From Candidatus Bathyarchaeota archaeon B26-2 (GTDB taxonomy: Archaea > Thermoproteota > Bathyarchaeia > Bathyarchaeales > B26-1): a DNA stretch of 53,388 bases. Where the stretch lies: contig LUCE01000003.1 in assembly GCA_001593935.1 (NCBI GenBank), positions 1 to 53,388 on the forward strand, given 5' to 3'. The notes under the pieces are model-generated. The model worked only from the letters and a program-made list of their open reading frames with translations. It did not search any database and was not told where the DNA came from. The position numbers and the translations under genes were made by a program. This document shows, piece after piece, positions 1-8,989 of this stretch (position 1 is its first letter; every line of letters begins with the position of its first letter).

Positions 1-408
1 CGAGGTTTGAAGTCCTACAACAGGTTGATGTTCGGTGAACCTGGGAGGCTCTTCATCTACAACGTCCATAACAACTGGATGCTCAACATAGTTGCCCACA
101 GGCCGGAAGATGTCGGAGCCGTCTTGATAAGAGCTTTGGAGCCGAGGGAGGGAATAGAGCAGATGAAGAGGAATAGACCTGTTGAAGAGATCACTAAGCT
201 GACGAGCGGGCCGGGGCGGCTTACAAAAGCCCTCAAGATCGATAAGAGCCTGAACGGTGTCCCGGTTACATCTGAGATGAGCGAGGTCCACGTCCTAGAT
301 AACGATGCCAACTTCGAGATAGGGAAGTCTCACAGGATAGGTGTCAAGGTGGACTTGGAACGAGAGCTTAGATTCTTCATCAAGGGAAACCCCTTCGTCT
401 CAAAGTAG
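1..408 (+). CDS. Alkyladenine (3-methyladenine) DNA glycosylase, C-terminal part
   Basis: This is the C-terminal two thirds of an AAG/MPG-family DNA glycosylase, which excises alkylated purines in base-excision repair. The reading frame is open to base 1, so the N-terminus, including the catalytic glutamate region, lies outside the window. Family signatures visible are GRLFIY, NIVA, AVLIRALEP, the SGPGRLTKAL segment, and the closing LRFFIKGNPFVS that normally ends these proteins. It ends with TAG and faces the next gene tail to tail. Identity is clear; only the start is missing. Confidence 0.9.
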   Translation, partial: RGLKSYNRLMFGEPGRLFIYNVHNNWMLNIVAHRPEDVGAVLIRALEPREGIEQMKRNRPVEEITKLTSGPGRLTKALKIDKSLNGVPVTSEMSEVHVLDNDANFEIGKSHRIGVKVDLERELRFFIKGNPFVSK

Positions 409-499
409 ACAAGAAACAAAGCCAACCGACAAACATGGCCATAAAGTATCCTTCACTGAACTCTTCTGACTAGAAGGGCGATATAGAAGGAAAAATCCC

Positions 500-1708
500 T
501 CAGTGGATTAGGCCTCCCATGAGGGCGAAGAACGTTAAGAAGATGAGGTATGAGGCTAGGGCCGCTGGGATCAGTTTCTTGTAGACCGCTTGTAGACGGG
601 CCTTGTAATACTCGACCGTGAGTATGAGGCAGAGGTGCATAGGCGAGATCAGGTAGGCAAAGATCAACGTGGAGTACAAGACGCCCACAACAGCTAAGTT
701 GAGGCTCTCAACCGAGACCAAGGCTATGGGAAAGACTATCGCTATCCCGGCGCTCGGCATAGCCGTAGCAAGCCCTATAACCCAATCCATAACCAAGAGG
801 AGAAAGAGTATAGGCAACCCCACAGCGCTCAGGTAGGGGTAAACTTCAGAGAAGACGTCCGTATACTCGACCATACCCCTAAAGTACATGACCCCAACGA
901 TCGCGAATGGGAGCCTCCAATCGAAGCCCTTAGCTAAGAGCTCGAGGGCTCTACGTGGGGCAGTCCTCCTAAAGAGGAATGTTGAGACTATACCCATGAA
1001 TAAGGCGGCTGCCATGTGGACGCCGAGGAGGTTAAGAGCAACCGTCAAGAGGATCGGGGAGACACCTAAAACTATCGGGATTAGGGCTCCTGGGTCCCTA
1101 GGCTTCTCTGAGCCGCTCTGCTCCTTGATCCTCCTTATCGAGATGACGTATCCAAGCGTTAGGTATAGGAACACGGGGAGAAGGTTCATCAGGATAAGGG
1201 TGTAGAGGCTGAAGCCCGTTAGGCCTGCAAGGAGTATGAGCGGTGACGATAAAGGATAGATGAAGAAGTTCCAGTGCCTAAACCAGACGTTTACGAAGCT
1301 CTTATCCTCCCTGCTTAGGCCGAGCCTCTCAGACTCCTCATCTATAAGCGGGGCTGAGAGGAGGGCTCCTCCAGGCATCGGAAGCGCACCCATCAAGGCC
1401 GGCATTATCGCTAGGACATCACGCCCTAACAGAGCTCCCTTTATACCTCTAATCAAGTCGTCGATCATCCCTGTCTCCTTCATGCAGAAGGCTAGGATAG
1501 GTATCAACGAGACGATCATTACGAGGTCGATGGTCACCTTATCCTCAAGCGTTATGGAGAGAACTCTAAGGAGTTCCTGAGGCCACAGACCTGAGGAGAC
1601 CCCTAATATCAAGGCGCCAAGGATGAGAGCCAACCCATAGTTTATCCGCCTCACGACTAGGACGACCACAACCGTGAGGGCGAGCACAATTCCGAGAACC
1701 CTAAACAA
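500..1708 (-). CDS. DUF401-family integral membrane protein
   Basis: A 402-residue polytopic membrane protein with roughly ten or more hydrophobic segments along its whole length. The segment GALPMPGGALLSAPLIDEES followed by a conserved NVWFRHWNFF stretch matches the DUF401 family, which is related to the broad ion transporter superfamily of gluconate and citrate carriers. The substrate is unknown. It begins with ATG (MFRVLGIV) and is monocistronic, with 123 bp before the downstream-facing aldo/keto reductase gene. Transport of an organic anion is an inference from the superfamily only. Confidence 0.8.
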   Translation of the reverse strand: MFRVLGIVLALTVVVVLVVRRINYGLALILGALILGVSSGLWPQELLRVLSITLEDKVTIDLVMIVSLIPILAFCMKETGMIDDLIRGIKGALLGRDVLAIMPALMGALPMPGGALLSAPLIDEESERLGLSREDKSFVNVWFRHWNFFIYPLSSPLILLAGLTGFSLYTLILMNLLPVFLYLTLGYVISIRRIKEQSGSEKPRDPGALIPIVLGVSPILLTVALNLLGVHMAAALFMGIVSTFLFRRTAPRRALELLAKGFDWRLPFAIVGVMYFRGMVEYTDVFSEVYPYLSAVGLPILFLLLVMDWVIGLATAMPSAGIAIVFPIALVSVESLNLAVVGVLYSTLIFAYLISPMHLCLILTVEYYKARLQAVYKKLIPAALASYLIFLTFFALMGGLIH

Positions 1709-1831
1709 GCTTTGCGCCTCTCTTCCAGAACCAGATGGATGAGGAGCCTCTTAACACTTACCCGAAAAGAGAGAACCAAATAACCAAACAGAAGTAGAGG
1801 ACGGATAAACCTAAGGCTTTGCCTCCTTTCT

Positions 1832-2683
1832 CTAGGTTCTTGGGAAGAGCGGCTTCAACTCGGCGGCGGACTCAAGGAGGCTCTCAACCTCTTCATCGGA
1901 GAGCTCGCGATACCTCTCAGCCGCATCTATAACCAACGGTATCAACCTTGTATCAGAGGGCGTAGTCACGGTCGTCACGTTGTGGCGTAAGGCGAACCAG
2001 AGGCAGAGGTCGATCTCCCGCTGCGTGTCAAAAGGCTCATACCACGTCCGGTATCTCCTCTCTTCGGCTGGCCAAGGCCCCTTTGCGAAAGCCTTCATCA
2101 CTATGGTTCCTAAGTCCCTCTCCCTCGCAATCTTAAGAACCGGTTCGTAATCATTCTCTGGGCAACGATGCCTCCTCAAGACGAAGTTGAGCGGAAAGAG
2201 AACAGTATCGAGGTCGAACCTCCTCAAAGCCTCGAGGATGGTAGGAGGCCTATGACTCGTAATCCCAATATACCGGATGAGGCCTTCATCCCTAGCCTCA
2301 AGCACAGCCTCCAAGGCGCCCCCGGGTCCGAAGGCAACCTCAAGGTCCTTCGGATCATCTAAACCATGGAACTGATAGAGGTCGACTTGGTCGACCCCCA
2401 GCCTCTCCATGGAACGCCTGAGCTCCATAGCAGCCTCATCCTTAGTCCTCTTCGTCGTCTTGCAGGCGAGGAATATCTCGTCCCTATGGTCCTTAAGCCA
2501 TGGGCGGAGCCTCAGTTCAGCCTCGCCATACGAGGGCGCCACGTCGAAGTGGTTCACACCGTGCTCGAGGGCCAGCTCTATCGCGGCGTCAGCCTCTTCT
2601 TGGGAGACCCTTCCCAAGGCCGCGCACCCGAAGGCTACTACGCTGCTCATCTGCCCTGTTCTACCAAGCCTCCTCCTCTCCAT
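1832..2683 (-). CDS. Aldo/keto reductase
   Basis: A 283-residue NAD(P)H-dependent aldo/keto reductase with TIM-barrel fold. The catalytic tetrad is visible: Asp and Tyr in HFDVAPSYGEAE (about residues 46-57), Lys in ACKTTKR and His in YQFHGL. The start MERRRLGRTG is typical of the family. The carboxy-terminal part has the usual loop of charged helices. The physiological substrate cannot be read from sequence. It stands alone between the DUF401 gene and proS. Confidence 0.88.
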   Translation of the reverse strand: MERRRLGRTGQMSSVVAFGCAALGRVSQEEADAAIELALEHGVNHFDVAPSYGEAELRLRPWLKDHRDEIFLACKTTKRTKDEAAMELRRSMERLGVDQVDLYQFHGLDDPKDLEVAFGPGGALEAVLEARDEGLIRYIGITSHRPPTILEALRRFDLDTVLFPLNFVLRRHRCPENDYEPVLKIARERDLGTIVMKAFAKGPWPAEERRYRTWYEPFDTQREIDLCLWFALRHNVTTVTTPSDTRLIPLVIDAAERYRELSDEEVESLLESAAELKPLFPRT

Positions 2684-2769
2684 ACTTTATCACCAAACCA
2701 TGAATAAGATGCCGCATACATTAAAATATCTGCCGTGGCATGCGGCCTCTACAACTGTTCAGAGTGGAG

Positions 2770-4200
2770 TCAGTAGGCTCTGGCCACGTATACTACCCTC
2801 TTGGCTTCTCCTCCACAGGCTATGCACGGCCCGTCGGGCTGCTCCTCCACATCGAAGCGGTGACCCCTGATCTCTCCTCCCGACCCTTCCCTAATCCTCT
2901 CAGCGCACTCCAACCCCTCACACCAGTTGACTCTCCCAATCCTCCTCTTCTCTATCACGCTCTTCAAATCTTCCAAGTTCTGCGTGTTGATGACCATCTC
3001 TTCCAGCGTTTTGAGGCTTCTCTCGGCGAGATCCTCCGTGATCCTGACGAAGAGGCTTCGTATGGCGGGGATCATCTCCTCGATCCCCACTCTACTCCGC
3101 TTCAAGTTCACTCTCTCGGAGAGGGTTACCTGCCTCTCTTTGAGGTCCTTTGGTCCAACCTCAACCCGGACCGGGACGCCGAACATCTCCCAGTGGTAAA
3201 ACTTTTCTCCAGGCTGCATCTTCTCGTTCTCGTCTATCTGGACCCTTATCCCGGCGTCCTTTATCCTCTCGTAGACCTCTCTGGAGTATGCCTCGACCTC
3301 CTTCTCCACACCTTTGTAAGGTATCGGGATGACGACGACTTGAACCGGCGCTATCTCGGGTGGCAGAACCAAGCCGTGGTCGTCACCGTGCTGGCTGATC
3401 ACGGCCGCCAAGGTTCGACTCACCCCGAATCCGTAACAGGTCTGGAAGACGTACCTATGGCTCCCATCAATATCCTCATAGGTTATATCGAAGGCCTTCG
3501 CGAAGTTCTCACCTAGGTTGTGAACAGTTCCTATCTGGTTGACGCGGCCGTCTGGGTTCCAAGCGTCGAAGGCTAGGGAGTAGACGGCTCCAGCGAACTT
3601 GTCGAAGTCAGGCCTCTTGAGTATTAGGAATCCTAGGCCTAGTCTTCTGAAGACGTCGTTGTATATCTTCACAGCCTCCCGAACCTGCCTCTCAGCGTCC
3701 TCCCAGTCTTTATGCGCCGTGTGAGCCTCGTTCCATAGGAACTCCCTCATTCTCAGAAGGGGCCTCGTCGCCTTCGTCTCGTAACGGTAGACTGAGACGC
3801 TCTGGAAAACCCTCAAGGGGAGGTCCGCGTGAGACCTAATCCAGTAAGAGAAGAGCGGGTACATCGCCGTCTCGGAAGTGGGCCTCAAAAGCATCCTCCT
3901 AGCGAGTTTACGGTCTCCAGCATGGGTTATCCAGAAGACCTCCATCTGGAAGCCCTTTATGTGCTCGCCTTCCTTCGCGAAGGATTCCTCAGGTATAACC
4001 ACGGGGAAGAGCATCGGGTCGTGGCCTGAGGCTTCTAACCTCTCCTCAAGCATCTTAACTATCTCCCTCACGATGCGCCATCCCCAACTCTTATAGACCG
4101 CGAAGCCCTTGACCGGATATCTATAGTCAAGTATCTCGGCGTTGAAGAGAACATCGTCGAACCATTCGCTGAAGTTCTCGTACTTCCTCATATGAACCAC
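2770..4200 (-). CDS. proS: Prolyl-tRNA synthetase, archaeal/eukaryotic type
   Basis: Class II aminoacyl-tRNA synthetase that charges tRNA-Pro in the cytoplasm. The 476-residue length fits the short archaeal/eukaryote-like form without the bacterial editing insertion. Motif 2 is in RPLLRMREFLWNEAHTAH, motif 3 in the GFGVSRTLAAVI stretch, then an anticodon-binding domain (VVVIPIPYKG) and a C-terminal zinc domain ending with CIACGGEA and the usual terminal Tyr. A GTG at 4200 or the ATG at 4191 (MRKYENFSEW) could start it; the latter fits family N-termini. It lies 87 bp downstream of the inositol operon and may be co-transcribed. Confidence 0.96.
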   Translation of the reverse strand: MVHMRKYENFSEWFDDVLFNAEILDYRYPVKGFAVYKSWGWRIVREIVKMLEERLEASGHDPMLFPVVIPEESFAKEGEHIKGFQMEVFWITHAGDRKLARRMLLRPTSETAMYPLFSYWIRSHADLPLRVFQSVSVYRYETKATRPLLRMREFLWNEAHTAHKDWEDAERQVREAVKIYNDVFRRLGLGFLILKRPDFDKFAGAVYSLAFDAWNPDGRVNQIGTVHNLGENFAKAFDITYEDIDGSHRYVFQTCYGFGVSRTLAAVISQHGDDHGLVLPPEIAPVQVVVIPIPYKGVEKEVEAYSREVYERIKDAGIRVQIDENEKMQPGEKFYHWEMFGVPVRVEVGPKDLKERQVTLSERVNLKRSRVGIEEMIPAIRSLFVRITEDLAERSLKTLEEMVINTQNLEDLKSVIEKRRIGRVNWCEGLECAERIREGSGGEIRGHRFDVEEQPDGPCIACGGEAKRVVYVARAY

Positions 4201-4287
4201 TCTGGAGCAGCTTCATCTAAGCCTCTCTAAGAGAGTTACACCTAATCAACCAGAGATATTCGTTAATAAAGTTTTACGGTTACCCCC

Positions 4288-4959
4288 TCACTCCGGAGGC
4301 TGAAGGGCTCTGTCCGCAGCGTGCAAATGTTTGGCGGTTCTCCACGCGTATATAAGGGCTGTTAGACCCGCGTGAACGGTGATACTCATGAGGGAGTAGG
4401 ATGGAACCCCCATGAGGACGCCGACGAGTATGTGGATGTTGTAGAGGTTTCTCCTCCCGGCTACTCTCCTGAAGGCCCTCTCGAAATCTCCATACACATC
4501 CAGACTCATGTTCATGGTTCTGCTGAAGGTATCGTAGCAGTACCTATAGAACGATATGAAGAGGATCGAGAACATGCAGAATATGAGCGGTAGAGCCTCA
4601 CCCGAGCTGTTATAAAGGAAGAGAGATAACGCTACAAGCCACGAAAACTCGAAGAGGAGGTCAAAGGCATGCTCCATCTTGCCAAGCTTCGTCGTCAGTT
4701 TCTTTGCTCTTGCCAGCTTCCCATCCAGCCCATCCATCAAACCGACCAAGAAACTGAGGATAGAACCGGGCAGGAGGAACCCCGAGAGGTAAAGGGCTGC
4801 CACAAAGTAAGCCACAACGTTCGTCAGGAGAGTTATCTGGTTCGGCGTAACCCTGGTCCTCATCAAGTAGAGGACAATCCTGTTCTCTATCGGCCTATGA
4901 ACATAATGGGCCAGCAGGTCCGAGGCTCCCTTCTCCTTCTCGAAACTTAACTTCTCCAA
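4288..4959 (-). CDS. CDP-alcohol phosphatidyltransferase-family membrane enzyme (probable di-myo-inositol-phosphate-phosphate synthase)
   Basis: A 223-residue membrane protein with several hydrophobic helices and the CDP-alcohol transferase core DGLDGKLARAKKLTTKLG. The canonical signature continues G-x3-D-x3-D, but here it reads GKMEHAFD, i.e. one residue shorter with Glu in place of the third Asp. Together with the two genes upstream (inositol-1-P synthase and a cytidylyltransferase) the likely reaction is transfer of CDP-inositol onto inositol-1-phosphate to give di-myo-inositol phosphate phosphate, a step in making the heat-associated solute DIP. An alternative is a phosphoinositide lipid synthase. 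It starts 17 bp after the upstream stop, so it is in the same operon. The phosphatase needed to finish DIP is not in the window. Confidence 0.75.
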   Translation of the reverse strand: MEKLSFEKEKGASDLLAHYVHRPIENRIVLYLMRTRVTPNQITLLTNVVAYFVAALYLSGFLLPGSILSFLVGLMDGLDGKLARAKKLTTKLGKMEHAFDLLFEFSWLVALSLFLYNSSGEALPLIFCMFSILFISFYRYCYDTFSRTMNMSLDVYGDFERAFRRVAGRRNLYNIHILVGVLMGVPSYSLMSITVHAGLTALIYAWRTAKHLHAADRALQPPE

Positions 4960-4976
4960 CGCATTTCACCACGTGA

Positions 4977-5765
4977 TTAGGTCTTCACCGAGACCTCTCG
5001 TTTCTCGCCCAGCTGCGGAAGTCCACCCTTGAAACCATACATCTCGGAATTATGGAGTAGGAGAATCCTCTCGGCAGCCTTTAGGCTCTCAAGAGTATCT
5101 ACATCGATCCAGTAGGCCTCCTCCCCGCCTATGCAGTGAGCCCTCATCTTTCTCCATCTCGCGAGCTCCCTTACACCATCGGTAAGGGAGTATCGACCCT
5201 TCCTGATTGCTTCTTCTAAGGCATCGAAGATCATTGGGGAGCAGAGGAAGATGCCCATATCCACGCCGTTATACTCGTTCAGGTTCTTCCCTATATCAAC
5301 AATCCTGCCGTCGAGAACCATGACCTTCGTGGCGTCCCTAAGATCGATGAGGTTCTTCATGCCTACGTCGACGCATAAGGCGCATTCATCCCCTTCCACA
5401 TCGCAGTCCATCAAGGATTCTAGAATCTTAGGGTTGAAGATATGATCCGACATTAGGAGGATGAACCTCTCATCTAAGAGTCTTCTCGCCTCAAAGACGG
5501 AGAGCCCGTTCCCCATGCTCCAGAACCTACTCTCAACGTACTCTATACTAACGCCGTACTTGGAACCGTCGCCTAGGAATCTCCTTATCCTCTCACCTAA
5601 GTATCCGGTCGCGATCACGAACCCAAGTATCCCGGTCTCCTTGGCTGAGAGGATAACTCTCTCGATTAACCTCAACCCTAACAGCGGTATCAACGGTTTG
5701 GGATTAATATCCGTCAGTGGCCTAAGCCTTTCACCTCTTCCAGCAGCAATTATCAAAGCTCTCAT
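4977..5765 (-). CDS. Sugar/polyol-phosphate nucleotidyltransferase, probable CTP:inositol-1-phosphate cytidylyltransferase
   Basis: A 262-residue nucleotidyltransferase with the Rossmann-like start MRALIIAAGRGERLRPLTD, followed by the NPKPLIPLLG signature and the catalytic Asp region LLMSDHIF. The middle (RDATKVMVLDGRIVDIGKNL) and AYWIDVDTLE resemble the inositol-1-phosphate cytidylyltransferase half of bifunctional IPCT-DIPPS enzymes. Here IPCT and the transferase are separate genes. It sits 92 bp downstream of ino1 and 17 bp upstream of the transferase, which supports CDP-inositol as the product. Substrate assignment rests mainly on this context; a generic sugar nucleotidyltransferase remains possible. 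Confidence 0.8.
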   Translation of the reverse strand: MRALIIAAGRGERLRPLTDINPKPLIPLLGLRLIERVILSAKETGILGFVIATGYLGERIRRFLGDGSKYGVSIEYVESRFWSMGNGLSVFEARRLLDERFILLMSDHIFNPKILESLMDCDVEGDECALCVDVGMKNLIDLRDATKVMVLDGRIVDIGKNLNEYNGVDMGIFLCSPMIFDALEEAIRKGRYSLTDGVRELARWRKMRAHCIGGEEAYWIDVDTLESLKAAERILLLHNSEMYGFKGGLPQLGEKREVSVKT

Positions 5766-5857
5766 TGCTGATCATCCTCAGCGGGTTTGAGGCTGGAGAA
5801 TGCGGCTTCTTCATAAAGTTGGGGAGGAGAGGTTGTGGGTGGAAGGGTTCTCCCCGG

Positions 5858-6928
5858 TCAGCGTTCCCGTTCGCCTCTGATGAACTCCTCAACCCATTTT
5901 CGCGCTATGTGGTCCTCCACTTGGACCGGTGGATGCTTGAAGGCGTATGCCGATATGCTTATCAGCGGCCCGGCCAATCCCCTGTCCAACGCCAGTTTGA
6001 CGGCCCTTATCACGTCGATCACCATGCCCGCGCTGTTCGGTGAGTCCTCAACCTCCAGCTTGGCCGAGACCGTGACCGGCTGGTCCCCGAACTTCCTCCC
6101 CCTCAGGTATATGTAACATATCTTCTTGTCTCTGAGGAAGGGCACGTAATCAGACGGCCCTATCCTCGTCGGGACGTCGTAGGGAACCATGCTCGTAACG
6201 GCCTCGGTCTTACTTATTCTCTTAGTCTTCAACCTCTCCTCGTATGTCATGTTCAGGAAGTCCGTGTTCCCGCCTATGTTCAGCTGGTAAGTCTCGTCGA
6301 TCATCACGCCTCTCTCAACGAAGAGCCTCACCAACGCGCGGTGAAGTATCGTTGCGCCGAGCTGGCTCTTGATGTCGTCTCCGGCTACCGGCAGCCCAGC
6401 CTTCTCGAACCTCCCAGCCCACTTCTCGTCACTCGCTATGAACTCGGGTATACAGTTCACGAAGGCGCACCCTGCTTCCAAAGCAGCCTCCGCGTAGTAT
6501 CGTGTAGCCTCATAGCTGCCGACCGGCAAGAAGTTCACGAGCATATCTGCGTCGGCGTCCCTGAGCGCCTCCGCAACATCGACGGGATCGTCGTCAAGAT
6601 CAACCTTGAACGGCTTCCTCATGTGCGGGGCGACCCCGTCTAAGATCGGTCCTGGCAGAACCTTAACGCCGAGCTTCGGTACGGGGTTAGCGAACCTTGC
6701 ACAGCAGTTAGGCTCTGTGAAGATGGCCTCGCTGAGGTCCTTCCCTATCTTATACCTGTTCACGTCGAAGGCCGCCACGAACTCTATGTCCCTTATGTGG
6801 TAGCCACCGAAGTCTACATGCATTATTCCTGGGACGTTATCCTCCTTTATGTTCTCATAGTAATGGACGCCCTGCACGAGGGCCGACGCACAGTTGCCAA
6901 CCCCAGCTATGGCCACCCGAATCTTCAT
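5858..6928 (-). CDS. ino1: myo-Inositol-1-phosphate synthase
   Basis: NAD-dependent enzyme converting glucose-6-phosphate to myo-inositol-1-phosphate. The 356-residue protein has the short archaeal length. It begins with the nucleotide-binding [15 protein letters not shown], then has the family segments [33 protein letters not shown], the [15 protein letters not shown] core and [12 protein letters not shown] very good ribosome binding site (aggaggtgag) lies just before ATG 6928. It is the first gene of the likely solute operon and diverges from an HTH regulator. Confidence 0.96.
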   Translation of the reverse strand: MKIRVAIAGVGNCASALVQGVHYYENIKEDNVPGIMHVDFGGYHIRDIEFVAAFDVNRYKIGKDLSEAIFTEPNCCARFANPVPKLGVKVLPGPILDGVAPHMRKPFKVDLDDDPVDVAEALRDADADMLVNFLPVGSYEATRYYAEAALEAGCAFVNCIPEFIASDEKWAGRFEKAGLPVAGDDIKSQLGATILHRALVRLFVERGVMIDETYQLNIGGNTDFLNMTYEERLKTKRISKTEAVTSMVPYDVPTRIGPSDYVPFLRDKKICYIYLRGRKFGDQPVTVSAKLEVEDSPNSAGMVIDVIRAVKLALDRGLAGPLISISAYAFKHPPVQVEDHIARKWVEEFIRGERER

Positions 6929-7017
6929 GCTCTCACCTCCTTGTTTCTGTTCAATATGGGGATATTCTTGTGGAAATCGAGTGGGAAACCCCTAGGCTTT
7001 CATCAGTTTTAAGTAAA

Positions 7018-7068
7018 CGATTATTATTATCTAATCGGTTCGATATGTATTACTGGTATCATAGATAC
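7018..7068. promoter_or_regulatory. Palindromic elements in the ino1 / HTH divergent promoter region
   Basis: The 211-bp divergent space contains two inverted repeats: CGATTA-8nt-TAATCG at 7018-7037 and GTATC-ATA-GATAC at 7056-7068. The second lies directly upstream of the TATA box at about 7078-7087 (gatatataaa) of the HTH gene. These are reasonable operator candidates for a dimeric regulator, possibly the adjacent HTH protein. Binding is inference. Confidence 0.45.
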
Positions 7069-7077
7069 TCGGCAACA

Positions 7078-7087
7078 GATATATAAA
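7078..7087 (+). promoter_or_regulatory. TATA box of the HTH regulator gene
   Basis: The sequence gatatataaa matches the archaeal TATA consensus and lies about 52 bp upstream of the TTG start. The leader contains a small hairpin tcgcc-taaa-ggcga (7115-7128) followed by a purine-rich ribosome binding site. Confidence 0.6.
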
Positions 7088-7139
7088 CATTTTTCCAAGA
7101 CTAACTTAGCGGGATCGCCTAAAGGCGAAGGGTGATCGT

Positions 7140-7772
7140 TTGTCAGAGATAGCGGGTAACAGTGCAACTCTGAGAAGAGCTGTCAAGATAGTTGATGAAC
7201 CGAAGGTATTGGTAGACCCGATAAGGAGAGAGATCCTGAGGTTGCTGGCTCTAGAGCCTCAGACGTCGACCCAGCTTGCCGAGAGACTGAGCCTCACGAA
7301 GTCCACGGTTTGGCATCACATTCAAGTTCTGAAGAAAGCTGGGTTGATAAGAATCAAGTGGGCTAAGATCGGGTCGCATGGCATTCTGGAGAAGTACTAT
7401 GAGCCTGTAGCCGTCCTCTTCATCGAGGATTATCATAAGATACCTGAAGGCATGAAGAAGTACTTCCTCGCGATTCATATGGAGCGTTTGAGGGGAATCT
7501 TCAGCGCCTTCCAGCTTGTTGGGGAGTTTAAGAGGAACAGGAGCGTCGCTTCACCCGGCTTCGACGTCATGAACGAGCTGGCGGAGGAGGCTCTAAGGCA
7601 TATGACTCAAGTAGGCGAGAGGTATGAGGGTAAACTGACAGACCTGGATGGGGAGACTTTACTCGTTAGAATATATAGTGAGACCTTGAAGTCAGTGATC
7701 TCGCGGGAGGTATGGAGCAAGTTCATAGATGAGATGAGCAAAGACAGAGAAGCAATCCCCGGCAGAGAATAG
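7140..7772 (+). CDS. ArsR-like winged-helix transcriptional regulator
   Basis: A 210-residue protein with an N-terminal winged helix (about residues 20-85): VDPIRREILRLLALEPQTST, then the recognition-helix region LSLTKSTVWHHIQVLKKAGLI. The rest is an alpha-rich domain without a recognised ligand motif, perhaps for dimerisation. The start is TTG, with aagggtgatcg upstream as ribosome binding site. It is transcribed away from ino1, so control of the inositol operon or of itself is plausible but unproven. Confidence 0.82.
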   Translation: MSEIAGNSATLRRAVKIVDEPKVLVDPIRREILRLLALEPQTSTQLAERLSLTKSTVWHHIQVLKKAGLIRIKWAKIGSHGILEKYYEPVAVLFIEDYHKIPEGMKKYFLAIHMERLRGIFSAFQLVGEFKRNRSVASPGFDVMNELAEEALRHMTQVGERYEGKLTDLDGETLLVRIYSETLKSVISREVWSKFIDEMSKDREAIPGRE

Positions 7773-7802
7773 TGAGTAAGCGTCTGTGAGGATGGCGAGG
7801 GG

Positions 7803-8867
7803 CTAACTCTGAATCTCTTTCAGAGTCACTTCCCTCCTCAACCTAGCTGAGAGGTAAGCCATATCGATTACCTGCATAACCTTCAACCCGTCTTCCCTAG
7901 GGGTTTTGGGGCTTCTTCTCTCAACGCAAGCATTTACGAAGTCCTCGATGAGCCTCTCCATCATTGGAACCCGTTTTGAGGAGAGGTCGACGCCGAATGA
8001 GACCTGTTCGCCGTCTTTCTCGGTGTAATACGTGAAGGGGTCGAGTCTTAATCCTCCCAGAGACCCGAGGATCATAACCTCGTTACGGTTCTCCATGTTC
8101 GCCGCCCAAGCTGTCTCGAAGGTTGCGGTGAGTCCTCCCTTAAACCTCGCAAAGGCCGTCGAGTGCTCCTCGACGTCGAAAGGAAATTCGAGCTTCGGAG
8201 CAGGCTCTATACCCCTGAAGGTTACAGCGCTTACGGAGATGGGCTGGGGGCTCCCCGTCAAGTAAAGCAGCAAATCTACATCGTAACACCCTATATCGAT
8301 GAAAGCTCCGCCGCCAGCCCTCCTAGAGTCGATGAACCACTTGGACGCCTTCAAAGAGTCTATGCCGGGTCTCCCCCTGCGGCGGAACTTACTAAACCTC
8401 ACATAGTAGACTCTGCCAAGCCTACCTTCCGATATGTACTTCTTCGCTAACTCGATTTGCGGAGAGAAACGTAACCTTGCTGAGCATATCCCTAAGACGA
8501 CGCCGGCCGCCCGGGATGCCTGAACCATGGCCTCGGCCTCTCTAGAGTTCATGGCCATAGGTTTCTCGCAGAGGACATGCTTCCCTGCGAAGGCGGCGTC
8601 GCAGGTGATCCTCGCGTGGTTGAATGGAGGTGTGCAGACGCTTACGGCCTCAACCTCGTCCATTCTCAGGAGGTCTCGGTAGTCTGTGAAGGCCTTCTCT
8701 ATACCGAACCTCTCAGCTACAGATTTTAGGGCATCCCTATTTACGTCGGCTACGGCGACGACCTCGACGTCCTTCTGGGCCATGTACGCTCGTATGTGAG
8801 CGTTCCCTATAACCCCGACGCCGATCACACCAACCCTCAAGGCTGGAGACATATCGCGGCCCCTCAA
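7803..8867 (-). CDS. Gfo/Idh/MocA-family oxidoreductase
   Basis: A 354-residue NAD(P)-dependent sugar or polyol dehydrogenase-like protein. The Rossmann motif is GVIGVGVIGNAHIRAY, the second half has VSVCTPPFNHA and the catalytic-lysine signature LCEKPMAMN. The C-terminal half is the alpha/beta substrate domain. ATG at codon 6 (MSPALRVGVIG, base 8852) is an alternative start. Convergent with the HTH gene (30 bp apart). Substrate unknown. Confidence 0.87.
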   Translation of the reverse strand: MRGRDMSPALRVGVIGVGVIGNAHIRAYMAQKDVEVVAVADVNRDALKSVAERFGIEKAFTDYRDLLRMDEVEAVSVCTPPFNHARITCDAAFAGKHVLCEKPMAMNSREAEAMVQASRAAGVVLGICSARLRFSPQIELAKKYISEGRLGRVYYVRFSKFRRRGRPGIDSLKASKWFIDSRRAGGGAFIDIGCYDVDLLLYLTGSPQPISVSAVTFRGIEPAPKLEFPFDVEEHSTAFARFKGGLTATFETAWAANMENRNEVMILGSLGGLRLDPFTYYTEKDGEQVSFGVDLSSKRVPMMERLIEDFVNACVERRSPKTPREDGLKVMQVIDMAYLSARLRREVTLKEIQS

Positions 8868-8989
8868 GGATAACAGTTGATTAAGGCTGACAACTGAGGA
8901 ACATCAGCCTATACTTAAGACTATCGCCTTTAAGACCTTAAGAAAGAGATAATAGGATGCTTCTCCAAAACATCTTTCTGGGGAGATTT

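Noticed and set aside
2740-3516. 258-aa plus-strand ORF
   Set aside because: Shadow of proS on the opposite strand; no family features.
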